A DNA stretch of 64,000 bases. Origin: Pseudomonas reactans. Its GTDB lineage: Bacteria > Pseudomonadota > Gammaproteobacteria > Pseudomonadales > Pseudomonadaceae. The notes under the pieces were generated by a model. It worked only from the letters and a program-made list of their open reading frames with translations. It was not told the origin of the DNA and searched no databases. Within the stretch, counting starts at the first letter, position 1, and every line of letters starts with the position of its first letter. The position numbers were made by a program, and so were the translations under genes. The stretch covers positions 201,668 to 265,667 of the forward strand of contig NZ_JACAPG010000003.1 of assembly GCF_013385825.1 (NCBI RefSeq). The letters run 5' to 3'. Shown here piece after piece: positions 49,993-59,015 of the stretch.

Positions 49993-50058
49993 GTAGGAGC
50001 CCGGCTTGCCGGCGATAGCGTCCTCATGACCGCCATCGCCGGCAAGCCGGGCTCCTAC
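49993..50058. repeat. REPIN (short form)
   Basis: GTAGGAGCCCGGCTTGCCGGCGAT and inverted partner with a spacer of about 15 bases, between convergent metQ and soxR. Confidence 0.9.
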
Positions 50059-50076
50059 AATGATTGGGTTTGCAGG

Positions 50077-50526
50077 TCATGCGGTTGGGGTGGGTTCCAG
50101 CAATTGAGCCCCCGGCCCACGCTCACCCAGTTGATCATCCTGATTACGCAACGGGCACGCCTCCATCGACAGGCACCCGCACCCAATACAGCCATTGAGC
50201 TTGTCCCGCAACAGCATCAGTTTATTGACGCGCTCATCCAGGTCTTCCCGCCACAGTGCGGACAAACGCTCCCAATCCTGCGCGGTGGGCGTACGGCCAT
50301 CCGGCAAGGCCTGCAACGCCTGGCCAATCGTTGCCAGTGGTATGCCCAAACGCTGGGCGATCTTGATCACCACCACGCGCCGCAGCACATCCCGTGGATA
50401 CCGCCGCTGGTTGCCGGCATTGCGATTGCTCTTGATCAACCCCTTGGTTTCATAGAAATGCAGGGCCGTGACCGCCACACCGCTGCGAGCGGCCAGTTGG
50501 CCGACCGTGAGTTCCTTGTTGAGCAT
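50077..50526 (-). CDS. soxR: Redox-sensitive regulator SoxR
   Basis: 149 aa MerR-family protein from [23 protein letters not shown] about 5-70, dimerisation helix about 75-115, and the [2Fe-2S] motif C-x2-C-x-C-x5-C in [14 protein letters not shown] (about 120-133), diagnostic of SoxR. It senses redox-cycling compounds. Divergent from a small monooxygenase gene; a SoxR box lies between them, as in P. aeruginosa where soxR adjoins its target. Confidence 0.95.
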   Translation of the reverse strand: MLNKELTVGQLAARSGVAVTALHFYETKGLIKSNRNAGNQRRYPRDVLRRVVVIKIAQRLGIPLATIGQALQALPDGRTPTAQDWERLSALWREDLDERVNKLMLLRDKLNGCIGCGCLSMEACPLRNQDDQLGERGPGAQLLEPTPTA

Positions 50527-50550
50527 GAAAAACTCCCAGACAACGCTTGA

Positions 50551-50568
50551 CCTTGACTTAACTAGAGG
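50551..50568 (+). promoter_or_regulatory. SoxR box
   Basis: CCTTGACTTAACTAGAGG matches the CCTCAAGTTAACTTGAGG consensus at 14 of 18 positions by eye. It overlaps a possible promoter with -35 TTGACC (50548-50553), in the 100-bp gap between soxR and the monooxygenase gene. Confidence 0.8.
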
Positions 50569-50626
50569 TTTTACCCTGCGTGGCATCGAATCGCAAGATT
50601 CTGCCTACAGAGGAAGGGGAGTGTTC

Positions 50627-50992
50627 ATGCAGGTATCAGAGAAAAGTCGCAGCTTCACTCAATTGATTGAATTTCAGATCGAGCCCCAGCAGCAAGTCGC
50701 CCTGGTGGCGGCCTTGACCACCCAAAGCGAACGCCTGGCCCAGGGCCACGGCGGCTTTATCAATGCCAGTGTGCAGGTCAGTGATGACGGACGGCGGGTG
50801 CTCAACTACCTGCAATGGCGCTCGCGTGAAGACGGCGAGGCGGCGTTTCAGTGCTTTGAGCATGGCGAGGAAGATTTCTGGACGCTGATCCGCGCCCACC
50901 AGGCCACGGCGGTGACCTTTGGTTCGTTCCAGGTGCTGCGCAGTTTCGAGCGCAGCCATGACAACGCGTTGCACTGCCGCCTAAATGGATAA
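50627..50992 (+). CDS. Antibiotic-biosynthesis-monooxygenase (ABM) family protein
   Basis: 121 aa, a dimeric alpha-beta barrel of the ABM type (SFTQLIEFQIEPQQQVALVAALTTQSER; GGFINASVQVSDDGRRVLNYLQWRSREDGEAAFQC). Such proteins are cofactor-free quinol monooxygenases or heme/stress proteins. AGGAAGGGGA precedes the ATG at 50627. It is the likely SoxR target. Its stop overlaps the end of the convergent sfnR gene by 12 bp. Confidence 0.87.
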   Translation: MQVSEKSRSFTQLIEFQIEPQQQVALVAALTTQSERLAQGHGGFINASVQVSDDGRRVLNYLQWRSREDGEAAFQCFEHGEEDFWTLIRAHQATAVTFGSFQVLRSFERSHDNALHCRLNG

Positions 50993-52084
50993 ATGCAGCA
51001 TGCGCTCACCTTGTACGTTTTCACCGGGGCGGCGCTTGTTCACCGCCAGCTCGCCGATCTTGATCAGGCGCGTGCGCGTGACGTTGCGGCTCAAGCCCAG
51101 CAGGTTGGCGGTGTGCACCTGGTTGTAATGGCTGAAACGATAAGCGGCGCGTAGCAGGGCATCTTCAACCTTTTCATGCAGGGCGCCGGCCTGTTCTTCG
51201 AAGAGCTTCTGGAAGGCGCGCGCGAGCAAGGCTTCGGCGCTGTTGTCGGTGCCGTGCGGGCTGTCGTCCTGACGTTCGATGCGCATATTCGACAGGCGCA
51301 GGTCGTCCCGTTCGATCACGCCGTTACGGCAGATCAACAGGGTGTGGTGAATCACGTTCTCCAGCTCGCGGATGTTGCCTGGCCAACTGTAGCTCTTGAG
51401 CTTTTGCTCCGCCTCGCGGCTGATGGTGATCGGGCCGTAGCCCAGGCGCTGGCTGTAGGCTTCGATGAAGTGCCGGGTCAGCGGCAGGATATCGCCGGGG
51501 CGCTCGCGCAACGGGCTGAGTTCCAGGCTGACCACGTCAAGGCGGTAGTAGAGGTCTTCACGGAAGTGCCCGGCGTTGATGGCTTTTTCCAGTTGCACAT
51601 TGGTCGCGGCCAATACGCGCACATCAATCGGAATGCTCTTACGCGAACCCAGGCGCACGACTTCACGTTCCTGTAGGACGCGCAACAGCTTCACTTGGAT
51701 TGCCATCGGCAGATCGCCGATCTCATCGAGGAACAAGGTGCCGCCGTCGGCTTCTTCAAACCAGCCAGCCTTGGCACTGAGGGCGCCGGTAAAGGCGCCT
51801 TTTTCATGGCCGAACAGCTCGGCTTCCACCAGGGATTCGGAGAACGCCCCGCAATTCACCGCCACGAAAGGCCGGTTGCGCCGCGCGCTGAGGTTATGGA
51901 TATGGCGCGCCACCAGCTCTTTACCGGTGCCGGTCTCACCGATGATCAGCACACTTGCTTCGCTCGGCGCCACTTGCTGGATATGGTCGAGCAACGCCTG
52001 GGATTTCGGGTCTTCGAAGACCTGGGCCGTGGCGCGGATCGACGTCGCGAGGGCGGGCGAGGGCGGTAGGGTCAACAGCTGCAT
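50981..52084 (-). CDS. sfnR: Sigma-54-dependent activator SfnR
   Basis: 367 aa. It has no receiver domain. The AAA+ domain spans about 25-265 with Walker A GETGTGKE, the sigma-54 contact motif GAFTGA and Walker B GGTLFLDEIGDL. The C-terminal Fis-type HTH is near 335-358 (HTANLLGLSRNVTRTRLIKI). Short activators of this type (SfnR) control sulfone and sulfonate use and are themselves controlled by sulfur starvation. It starts 11 bp after msuC behind GAGAGG, so it is the last gene of the msu operon. The longer frame to 52273 is not supported. Confidence 0.9.
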   Translation of the reverse strand: MQLLTLPPSPALATSIRATAQVFEDPKSQALLDHIQQVAPSEASVLIIGETGTGKELVARHIHNLSARRNRPFVAVNCGAFSESLVEAELFGHEKGAFTGALSAKAGWFEEADGGTLFLDEIGDLPMAIQVKLLRVLQEREVVRLGSRKSIPIDVRVLAATNVQLEKAINAGHFREDLYYRLDVVSLELSPLRERPGDILPLTRHFIEAYSQRLGYGPITISREAEQKLKSYSWPGNIRELENVIHHTLLICRNGVIERDDLRLSNMRIERQDDSPHGTDNSAEALLARAFQKLFEEQAGALHEKVEDALLRAAYRFSHYNQVHTANLLGLSRNVTRTRLIKIGELAVNKRRPGENVQGERMLHLSI

Positions 52085-52095
52085 GGGCACCTCTC

Positions 52096-53283
52096 TTAGG
52101 AATAGAACGTAGGAATCGGCAGGGATTGGTTCAACGCCCAATCCCCCAGTTCGTGGAGTTTGTAGTCCACCGGATCGTGCAGGGTCTGTGTGCGCAGGTT
52201 GCGCCAGTGACGGTCCAGACGCAGCGAGGCGTGGGTGGAGCGCGCGCCAGTGACTTCGAACAACCGGCTGCACAGGTCCAGGCCCTGGCGGGTGGCGGCG
52301 ACTTTGGCGGTTGCGATGGCGATAGCCAATTGGCCGCGCTCGGATTCACTGAGGTTCGGGCCCTTGGCCCAGGCTTGGTCGAGTAGCTCGGCGGAGCGTT
52401 CCACCAGCAGGCGAATACCTTCCAGGGCGACCCAGAACTCACCGTAGTGATGCAGCACGTAAGGGTCTTGGCGCACGTCTTCAGCCGAGGACTTATGCCA
52501 GGCGCGCGTTTCGGTCAGGGTGTAATTGCGGGCTTCTTCGAAGGCGCCTTCGGCAATCCCGAGAAACATATGCGTGAAGGTCAACTGGGCAATCAGCGGG
52601 CGCAGGCAGGCAAAGGGCGTGCTCAGTGGGCCGGGATCGAGCAGCAATTCGGACTCTTCGACGCGTACGCGTTCGAAGCTGGCGCTGCCGCTGTCGGTCT
52701 GACGCTGGCCGATATTGTTCCAGTCATTGTGCAAAGTGATGCCGCTGCGCCCGCTGGGGATTGCGGCGATCAGCAGCTTGCCGCCAGCGGTTTCGTCCAC
52801 CGCCGAGGCGATCAGCATTTCCGAGTCGCTGGCGCCGGAGCAGAAGCTCTTTTTGCCGGAAAACTCGCGCCAGCCGCTGAAATCCTTGACCACCGTGCGG
52901 GTGTCCAGCGGGTTGAGGGCGTTGCCCCAAAACCAGTTTTTGCGTGCGGTCTGTTCGAACCAGGGTTGCCATTGGTCCGGGCGCGAAAACAGGCGCACGG
53001 TGGCGAGCATCAAGTGGTGAAAACCGAAGACGTGGGCGATGGAACTGTCGACCTTGGCGAATTCGCGCACGATGCCCAGGGTTTCGCTCCAGCGTGCGCC
53101 GAGGCCGCCGTATTGGGTGGGGATGCTCAGTGCCAGCAGGCCGCTGTGGCGCAGGGCGTCACGTTCTGCTTTGGGCGTGCCGCCGCGCTCGTCGCGCTCG
53201 ACGGCGGTGAGGGCGAATTCGGCGGCCAGCAGTTTGGCGGTCTGCAAGGGGGAGGGCAGGACACTGTGGGGTTTGGCTGTCAC
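52096..53283 (-). CDS. msuC: MsuC-type FMNH2-dependent monooxygenase
   Basis: 395 aa, start GTG behind AGAGGAAACCCC. Acyl-CoA-dehydrogenase fold of the DszC group: GLLALSIPTQYGGLGARWSE (about 47), FFWGNALNPLD-like block (about 120) and C-terminal LFEVTGARSTHASLRLDRHWRNLRTQTLHDP. In msu operons MsuC oxidises methanesulfinate to methanesulfonate with reduced FMN from MsuE. It is only distantly like the SfnB at 47281. A REPIN separates it from msuD. Confidence 0.88.
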   Translation of the reverse strand: MTAKPHSVLPSPLQTAKLLAAEFALTAVERDERGGTPKAERDALRHSGLLALSIPTQYGGLGARWSETLGIVREFAKVDSSIAHVFGFHHLMLATVRLFSRPDQWQPWFEQTARKNWFWGNALNPLDTRTVVKDFSGWREFSGKKSFCSGASDSEMLIASAVDETAGGKLLIAAIPSGRSGITLHNDWNNIGQRQTDSGSASFERVRVEESELLLDPGPLSTPFACLRPLIAQLTFTHMFLGIAEGAFEEARNYTLTETRAWHKSSAEDVRQDPYVLHHYGEFWVALEGIRLLVERSAELLDQAWAKGPNLSESERGQLAIAIATAKVAATRQGLDLCSRLFEVTGARSTHASLRLDRHWRNLRTQTLHDPVDYKLHELGDWALNQSLPIPTFYS

Positions 53284-53303
53284 GGGGTTTCCTCTATTTT
53301 CCT

Positions 53304-53388
53304 TGTAGGAGCTGGCTTGCCAGCGATGCGGGCGACTCGGTTCTGATTGGTATCGAGTTGAAGCTATCGCCGGCAAGCCGGCTCCTAC
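53304..53388. repeat. REPIN inside the msu operon
   Basis: GTAGGAGCTGGCTTGCCAGCGATGCG and CGCCGGCAAGCCGGCTCCTAC; the left arm carries compensating changes (GCTGGC/GCCAGC) that keep its own hairpin. It lies in the 119-bp gap between msuD and msuC. Confidence 0.88.
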
Positions 53389-53402
53389 AGAAGAGCAGCG
53401 GT

Positions 53403-54545
53403 TCAGGCCTTTGTCGTTGGCAGTACATCGTTGGCAATCATTTCGCCAAACGGGCCAGTGAGGTTGGTGACGCCACGTCCGGCCAGGCTGGCGTAGGGCT
53501 CCGGCAGCAGCGGGAACACCAGCTCGGCGAAGCGATACGCCTCTTCTAGGTGCGGGTAGCCGGAGAAGATGAAACTTTCGATCCCCAAATCCGCGTATTC
53601 CTTGATGCGCTGGGCGACTTGTTGCGGGTTGCCCACCAGTGCAGTGCCAGCTCCGCCGCGCACCAGCCCGACGCCGGCCCACAGGTTGGGGGCGATTTCC
53701 AGGTTGTCGCGGCGCCCGTCGTGCAGGGCGGCCATGCGCCGCTGACCTTCGGAGTCAAAACGCGAGAAGGATTTTTGCGCGGCGGCGATGGTTTCGTCAC
53801 TGATGTGTTCGATCAGTTTGTCGGCGGCTTTCCAGGCGTCCTCTTCGGTTTCACGCACGATCACATGCAGGCGAATGCCGAATTTCACGGTGCGCCCGTG
53901 ACGTGCGGCGCGTTCACGTACGTCCGCGAGTTTTTCTGCGACGGCGGCCGGCGGTTCGCCCCAGGTCAGGTACACATCGACCTGTTCGGCGGCGAGGTCG
54001 TGGGCGGCGTCGGAGGATCCGCCAAAGTACAGCGGCGGATAAGGCTTCTGCACCGGTGGGTACAGTGCCTTGGCGTTCTGCACGCGCAAGTGTTTGCCTT
54101 CAAAATCTACCGATTCGCCCTGCAATACACGGCGCCAGATCTGTAGGAATTCATCGGAGACTTCGTAACGTTCACTGTGGTCGAGGAAACTGCCGTCGCC
54201 ACGGTTTTCATCCGGGTCGCCGCCGGTCACCACGTTGATCAGCAAGCGGCCGTTGGACAGGCGATCCAAGGTTGCCGCCATGCGTGCAGAAACAGTCGGC
54301 GAGATGATGCCCGGACGAATCGCCACCAGGTAACGCAGGCGTTCGGTCAGCGGCACCAGCGCCGACGCGATGACCCAGGAGTCTTCGCACGAACGCCCGG
54401 TGGGAATCAGCACGCCGTAGTAGCCGAGATTGTCAGCGGCCTGAGCGACTTGTTTCAGATAATTGAGGGTGACCGGTCGCGCACCTTGGGTGGTGCCCAG
54501 GTAATGCCCGTCGCCATGTGTGGGTAGAAACCAGAAAACATCCAT
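53403..54545 (-). CDS. msuD: FMNH2-dependent alkanesulfonate monooxygenase (MsuD/SsuD)
   Basis: 380 aa luciferase-type TIM barrel. [20 protein letters not shown] (N-terminus), [10 protein letters not shown] (about 48), [24 protein letters not shown] (about 75) and [23 protein letters not shown] (about 207) match SsuD closely. Operon context (msuE before, msuC after) favours MsuD, which desulfonates methanesulfonate to formaldehyde and sulfite. The ATG at 54545 follows AAGGATTGGTC; a TTG six bases upstream is also open. Confidence 0.92.
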   Translation of the reverse strand: MDVFWFLPTHGDGHYLGTTQGARPVTLNYLKQVAQAADNLGYYGVLIPTGRSCEDSWVIASALVPLTERLRYLVAIRPGIISPTVSARMAATLDRLSNGRLLINVVTGGDPDENRGDGSFLDHSERYEVSDEFLQIWRRVLQGESVDFEGKHLRVQNAKALYPPVQKPYPPLYFGGSSDAAHDLAAEQVDVYLTWGEPPAAVAEKLADVRERAARHGRTVKFGIRLHVIVRETEEDAWKAADKLIEHISDETIAAAQKSFSRFDSEGQRRMAALHDGRRDNLEIAPNLWAGVGLVRGGAGTALVGNPQQVAQRIKEYADLGIESFIFSGYPHLEEAYRFAELVFPLLPEPYASLAGRGVTNLTGPFGEMIANDVLPTTKA

Positions 54546-54554
54546 GACCAATCC

Positions 54555-55118
54555 TTAAGCGATTTTCAGCAGAGAGGGGGAGTGCGCTGCAAACAAAGGC
54601 GCAGCGCGTTCTGCCGCCAGTTGAATACGGGCTTTTAATAATTCACTGGTGATTTGGTAGTCGGTGAAGTCCGCTTCGGTGGCGTACACACCAATCGGCA
54701 AGGTCAATGCCTGGAAAAAGCTGAACAGCGGCCGCAGTTGGTGATCGAGCACCAGCGCGTGGCGTTCGCTGCCGCCGGTGGCGGCAAGCAGCACCGGCGT
54801 GTTGATCAAGGCGTTGAGGCCGATCAGGTCGAACAGGTGCTTGAGCAGGCCAGGGTAGGAGCCGCGATAGACCGGCGCGGCGACGATCAACAGGTCGGCC
54901 TGTTCGATGGCCAACAGTTGGGATTCGACGTCTGCCGGCAGTTCGTCACGGGACAGCGCCGCCCCCAGCGGTCGGGCAATGTCGCCCAGTTCGATGAGGG
55001 TGGTCTGGATCGGCAGCAAGGTGCCCAGTTCGGCCAGCACCGCTTGGGTCAGCACGAGGGTGCGTGACGGGCGCCAGGTTCCGCCGGAGAGGGCAACGAC
55101 ATTCAGGGGACGGGTCAT
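54555..55118 (-). CDS. msuE: NADH:FMN reductase MsuE
   Basis: 187 aa flavodoxin-like reductase: LSGGTWRPSRTLVLTQAVL (about 9, phosphate loop) and LLIVAAPVYRGSYPGLLKHLFDLIG (about 76-100). It supplies FMNH2 to MsuD and MsuC. First gene of msuE-msuD-msuC-sfnR. AAAAGGAACTGTTC precedes the ATG. Confidence 0.93.
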   Translation of the reverse strand: MTRPLNVVALSGGTWRPSRTLVLTQAVLAELGTLLPIQTTLIELGDIARPLGAALSRDELPADVESQLLAIEQADLLIVAAPVYRGSYPGLLKHLFDLIGLNALINTPVLLAATGGSERHALVLDHQLRPLFSFFQALTLPIGVYATEADFTDYQITSELLKARIQLAAERAAPLFAAHSPSLLKIA

Positions 55119-55200
55119 GAACAGTTCCTTTTTCAACAGTGGAGTGCAACCTGGTGAGCAAGAGCTATACCAACGGGCGCGAGCCTTGATTGGCGTGGGT

Positions 55201-55216
55201 TGCAGGCTTGCTGCCG
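55201..55216 (-). promoter_or_regulatory. Sigma-54 promoter (-24/-12) of the msu operon
   Basis: On the minus strand CGGCAGCAAGCCTGCA has GG and GC 12 bp apart and resembles the sfnB promoter (CGGCACAGAAGCTGCA). It lies 83 bp upstream of msuE. Confidence 0.65.
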
Positions 55217-55257
55217 AAAAGTGTCACTGTTGTCTGGCTGGTGATTTGTTGATTGGC

Positions 55258-55289
55258 TGTTGCGCTGGCAACAGTTGCGTGAGCAACAG
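55258..55289 (-). promoter_or_regulatory. Tandem palindromes, candidate SfnR enhancer
   Basis: TGTTGC-GCTG-GCAACA (55258-55273) directly abuts AGTTGC-GTGA-GCAACA (55273-55288). Two same-phase palindromes 15 bp apart, 40-70 bp upstream of the sigma-54 promoter, are the usual layout for an AAA+ activator. Confidence 0.6.
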
Positions 55290-55505
55290 TGCCGAAGCGA
55301 TGTAGCGTCAGTTATAGAGGGTCTTATTTATTCCGTAAATGACCGTATTTCCATATTTATAGATCATAAAGAAATATGCGGGTGCCGCTATCGCAGGTGC
55401 CGTAACGGTTGATAGCGACTATCAAGGCAGGTGATTTTTCACTGTGCGGGGGCCGGGAGTAGCCTGTGTTCATTGACTCGAAACCTCCTTTGCAGGGCCG
55501 CCGCC
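55290..55505. other. AT-rich intergenic stretch between msuE and a lipoprotein gene
   Basis: AT-rich around 55316-55380, probably holding the lipoprotein promoter and possibly further regulatory sites for msuE. No gene or RNA recognised. Confidence 0.4.
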
Positions 55506-55775
55506 ATGAACCGATTCCTCGCTGTTTCCTTATTGATTGTCAGCTCAGTCCTCGCCGGATGTGCGACCCATCCTTCGCCAGAATTGCGCCCCTACACGGC
55601 TGAAGAAACCAAACAGTTGGCCCTGGAAGCATTGAGCCGTCGTGGTTTGTCGTTTGATGAATACCAACAGCAGCGCGCCGCACTGACCGGCCAGCCACAA
55701 AAGCCTTTCGGCTTTGATCGCCAAGGCGAAATGAACGCCGAACGCAGCGTGACCCTGCATGGTCGTCCCAGTTGA
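55506..55775 (+). CDS. Small lipoprotein, unknown function
   Basis: 89 aa. Lipobox VLAGC with Cys near residue 19 (MNRFLAVSLLIVSSVLAGCATH). The mature part is short, polar and Gln-rich (SRRGLSFDEYQQQRAALTGQP) with no recognised domain. A strong terminator follows. Confidence 0.82.
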   Translation: MNRFLAVSLLIVSSVLAGCATHPSPELRPYTAEETKQLALEALSRRGLSFDEYQQQRAALTGQPQKPFGFDRQGEMNAERSVTLHGRPS

Positions 55776-55791
55776 TCCCGCGCCTGACGGC

Positions 55792-55831
55792 AAAAAGCCC
55801 GAGGATTCCCCTAAGGAACCTCGGGCTTTTT
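55792..55831 (+). terminator. Rho-independent terminator after the small lipoprotein gene
   Basis: AAAAAGCCCGAGG/CCTCGGGCTTTTT, 13-bp stem with a 14-base loop, 17 nt after the stop; symmetric, so it could act both ways. Confidence 0.9.
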
Positions 55832-56008
55832 GTTTGCCATGGTGCGACTTCAGCCTGTTAAGCTGAATTTCAGGAGCGTTCCTACGCACATTTACATAAA
55901 GTGGTCCTTCTTTAATGGCATTCGATCGGTTAAACCTGACGACCTCTGTCCCGGTCCGTGCCCCTGAGACGCTGCTCTCGGGAACCTGCTCTGCGAGTTT
56001 TTAACGTC

Positions 56009-57169
56009 ATGAATAAACGTCCGCTGTATTTCGACTACGCCGCCACCACCCCGGTGGATGAGCGGGTCATCCAGGTAATGGTCGAGTGTCTGGGCTTCAA
56101 TGCCAATTTCGGTAATCCCGCGTCCAGTTCCCATGCGTTCGGCCAGGCGGCCAGGCATACGGTCGAGCAGGCGCGTCGCCAAGTGGCCGAATTGGTCGGT
56201 GCCAACCCCGAGCAAATCGTCTGGACCTCCGGCGCCACCGAATCCAACAACCTTGCAATCAAGGGCGTGGCCCAGGCACGAGGCGTGGCGGGTGGGCATA
56301 TCATCACCAGCCAGATCGAACACAAGGCCACGTTGGATACCGTCCGGCAACTGCAGGAAGCCGGCGTGGCCGTGACCTACCTGGTGCCGGATGCGGATGG
56401 ACTGATCAGTGCCGAGGCGGTCAGCGAAGCCTTGCGTGAAGACACGTTCCTGGTCTCGCTGATGCTGGTGAACAACGAACTGGGCACCCTCAACGATATC
56501 CCCGCCATCGGCGCGCGAGTGCGTGAACACGGCGCGTTGTTGCATGTGGATGCGGCGCAGGGCGCGGGCAAGGTGGCAATCGATCTAGCGCAGTGGCCAG
56601 TGGACCTGATGTCGTTTTCGGCCCACAAGTTGTATGGCCCCAAAGGGATCGGCGCGTTGTACGTCGGCCCACGGGCGCAGCAGAAGGTGTTGGCGCAGAT
56701 TCACGGCGGTGGTCACGAAGGCGGCCTGCGCTCAGGCACCTTGGCGACCCATCAGATTGCCGGCATGGGCACCGCGTTTGCCCTGGCGGCGGCGTCTTTT
56801 ACTGAAGAAAAGGCGGTGATCGTCGCCTTGCGTCAGCGCTTGCTGGACCAGTTGGAATCGGTGGCCGGCGTGCGCCTCAATGGCAGCGCGACACAACGTA
56901 TTCCACACACCCTGAGCCTCACGTTTGGCGAAGGCGAATTCAACGCCGCTGCGTTAAGTGCGGGGATCGCGTTTTCCGCGACCTCGGCCTGCAATTCGGC
57001 GAGCAATGCGCCGTCCCACGTGCTCCTGGCGTTGGGCCATGATGCACGCAGCGCCGGCCGTACCATTCGCTTGAGCCTCGGCCGGTTTACCACCGAGCAG
57101 GATATCGACCAGGCAGTGCAATTGATCAAGGCAGCCCTGGCCAGCGCACCGGCGTTCTGGGCGGTCTGA
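56009..57169 (+). CDS. Cysteine desulfurase (class V aminotransferase)
   Basis: 386 aa from MNKRPLYFDYAATTPVDERV, close to IscS/NifS N-termini. PLP-binding Lys in SFSAHKLYGPKGIGALYVG (about 207), TSGATESNNLAIKG (about 72) and catalytic Cys in SATSACNSASNAPSHVLLALG (about 329). It releases sulfur from cysteine as persulfide. It is not in an isc or suf operon, so it is a paralogue; placed beside the sulfur-scavenging block, though a terminator separates them. Confidence 0.9.
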   Translation: MNKRPLYFDYAATTPVDERVIQVMVECLGFNANFGNPASSSHAFGQAARHTVEQARRQVAELVGANPEQIVWTSGATESNNLAIKGVAQARGVAGGHIITSQIEHKATLDTVRQLQEAGVAVTYLVPDADGLISAEAVSEALREDTFLVSLMLVNNELGTLNDIPAIGARVREHGALLHVDAAQGAGKVAIDLAQWPVDLMSFSAHKLYGPKGIGALYVGPRAQQKVLAQIHGGGHEGGLRSGTLATHQIAGMGTAFALAAASFTEEKAVIVALRQRLLDQLESVAGVRLNGSATQRIPHTLSLTFGEGEFNAAALSAGIAFSATSACNSASNAPSHVLLALGHDARSAGRTIRLSLGRFTTEQDIDQAVQLIKAALASAPAFWAV

Positions 57170-57206
57170 TTCACATAATAATTATTCGTGGTTAGCAGGA
57201 GACACA

Positions 57207-59015
57207 ATGAGTACGCAGCCTTTGACCCATGGAACGGTTCCCCAGCGCCTGGCGCACACCCGTGAACTGATGAACCGCGAGGGCATTCACGCCCTGCTGG
57301 TGCCGTCGGCCGACCCGCACTTGTCCGAGTACCTGCCGGGTTACTGGCAGGGGCGGCAATGGTTGTCGGGGTTTCATGGTTCGGTGGGGACGCTGATTGT
57401 CACTGCAGATTTCGCCGGTGTGTGGGCCGATAGCCGTTACTGGGAACAAGCGACCAAGGAACTCAAGGGCAGCGGCATCGAATTGGTGAAGCTGCAGCCG
57501 GGCCAACCCGGACCGCTGGAGTGGCTGGCCGAGCAGACGCCGGAAGGTGGCGTCGTCGCGGTGGATGGTGCAGTGATGGCCGTGGCCTCGGCGCGTACCT
57601 TGGGCGGCAAGTTGGCAGAGCGTGGTGCGCAACTGCGTACTGATATCGACCTGTTGGATGAAGTCTGGAAAGACCGTCCGACACTGCCGAACCAGCCGAT
57701 CTATCAACACCTCCCGCCTCAGGCCACCGTCAGCCGTGGTGAGAAACTCGCCTCGCTGCGTGCGGCCCTGAAAGAGAAGGGCGCCGACTGGCACTTCATC
57801 GCGACCCTGGACGACATCGCCTGGCTGTTCAACCTGCGTGGCGGTGATGTTTCGTTCAACCCGGTGTTTGTGTCCTTTGCGCTGATCAATCAAGAGCAGG
57901 CCACGTTGTTCGTGGCGCTGAGCAAAGTCGATGCCGCGTTGCGGGCGGTGCTGGAACAGGATGGCGTGACGCTGCGCGACTACAGCGAAGTGGCGGATGC
58001 CTTGCGTAGGGTGCCGACGGGCGCCAGTGTGCAGGTCGACCCGGCTCGCGTTACCGCTGGCTTGCTGGAAAACCTCGATGCCGGCGTCAAGCTGATCGAA
58101 GGCCTCAACCCAACGACACTTGCCAAGTCGCGCAAGAGCCTGGCCGACGCGGAGCACATCCGCCAAGCCATGGAGCAGGATGGCGCGGCGTTGTGCGAAT
58201 TCTTCGCCTGGCTGGACAGTGCGCTGGGTCGCGAACGTATCACCGAACTGACCATCGACGAACACCTGACCGCTGCGCGCACCCGTCGCCCCGGTTATGT
58301 GTCGCTGAGTTTCAACACCATCGCCGCCTACAACGCCAACGGTGCGATGCCGCATTACCACGCCACTGAAGAAGAGCACGCGCTGATTGAAGGTGATGGC
58401 CTGCTGCTGATCGATTCGGGCGGCCAGTACCTCGGCGGCACCACGGATATCACGCGGATGGTGCCAATCGGTACGCCGAGTGAGGAACAGAAGCGCGACT
58501 GCACCCGCGTGCTCAAGGGCGTGATTGCTTTGTCCCGTGCGCATTTCCCGAAAGGCATCCTGTCACCGCTGCTGGACGCCATTGCTCGCGCGCCGATCTG
58601 GGCTGAGGGCGTGGACTACGGCCACGGTACCGGGCACGGCGTAGGCTATTTCCTCAATGTGCATGAAGGCCCGCAAGTGATTGCCTATCAAGCGGCCACT
58701 GCGCCGCAAACGGCGATGCAGCCGGGGATGATCACCTCCATCGAACCGGGCACTTACCGTCCGGGACGCTGGGGCGTGCGTATTGAGAACCTGGTGCTGA
58801 ACCGTGAAGCCGGCAAGACTGAGTTCGGCGAGTTCCTCAAGTTTGAAACCTTGACCCTGTGCCCGATCGACACGCGCTGCCTGGAGCCATCGCTGCTCAC
58901 GGTAGACGAGCGTGAGTGGTTCAACGCTTACCATGCCGAGGTGCGTGAGCGTCTGAGCCCGTTGCTCGACGGTGCCGCACTTGAATGGTTGCAGGTGCGC
59001 ACTGCGGCTATTTGA
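57207..59015 (+). CDS. Aminopeptidase P family (M24B) Xaa-Pro peptidase
   Basis: 602 aa with two creatinase-like N-terminal domains (about 1-310) and a pita-bread catalytic domain. Metal ligands: DSGGQYLGGTTDITR (about 412-426), HGTGHGVGYFLNVHEGP (about 474), SIEPGTYRPG (about 511) and RIENLVL (about 525). The 600-aa length is that of the eukaryote-like cytosolic aminopeptidase P subgroup, longer than E. coli PepP (441 aa). Cleaves N-terminal residues before proline. AGGAGA precedes the start. Confidence 0.92.
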   Translation: MSTQPLTHGTVPQRLAHTRELMNREGIHALLVPSADPHLSEYLPGYWQGRQWLSGFHGSVGTLIVTADFAGVWADSRYWEQATKELKGSGIELVKLQPGQPGPLEWLAEQTPEGGVVAVDGAVMAVASARTLGGKLAERGAQLRTDIDLLDEVWKDRPTLPNQPIYQHLPPQATVSRGEKLASLRAALKEKGADWHFIATLDDIAWLFNLRGGDVSFNPVFVSFALINQEQATLFVALSKVDAALRAVLEQDGVTLRDYSEVADALRRVPTGASVQVDPARVTAGLLENLDAGVKLIEGLNPTTLAKSRKSLADAEHIRQAMEQDGAALCEFFAWLDSALGRERITELTIDEHLTAARTRRPGYVSLSFNTIAAYNANGAMPHYHATEEEHALIEGDGLLLIDSGGQYLGGTTDITRMVPIGTPSEEQKRDCTRVLKGVIALSRAHFPKGILSPLLDAIARAPIWAEGVDYGHGTGHGVGYFLNVHEGPQVIAYQAATAPQTAMQPGMITSIEPGTYRPGRWGVRIENLVLNREAGKTEFGEFLKFETLTLCPIDTRCLEPSLLTVDEREWFNAYHAEVRERLSPLLDGAALEWLQVRTAAI

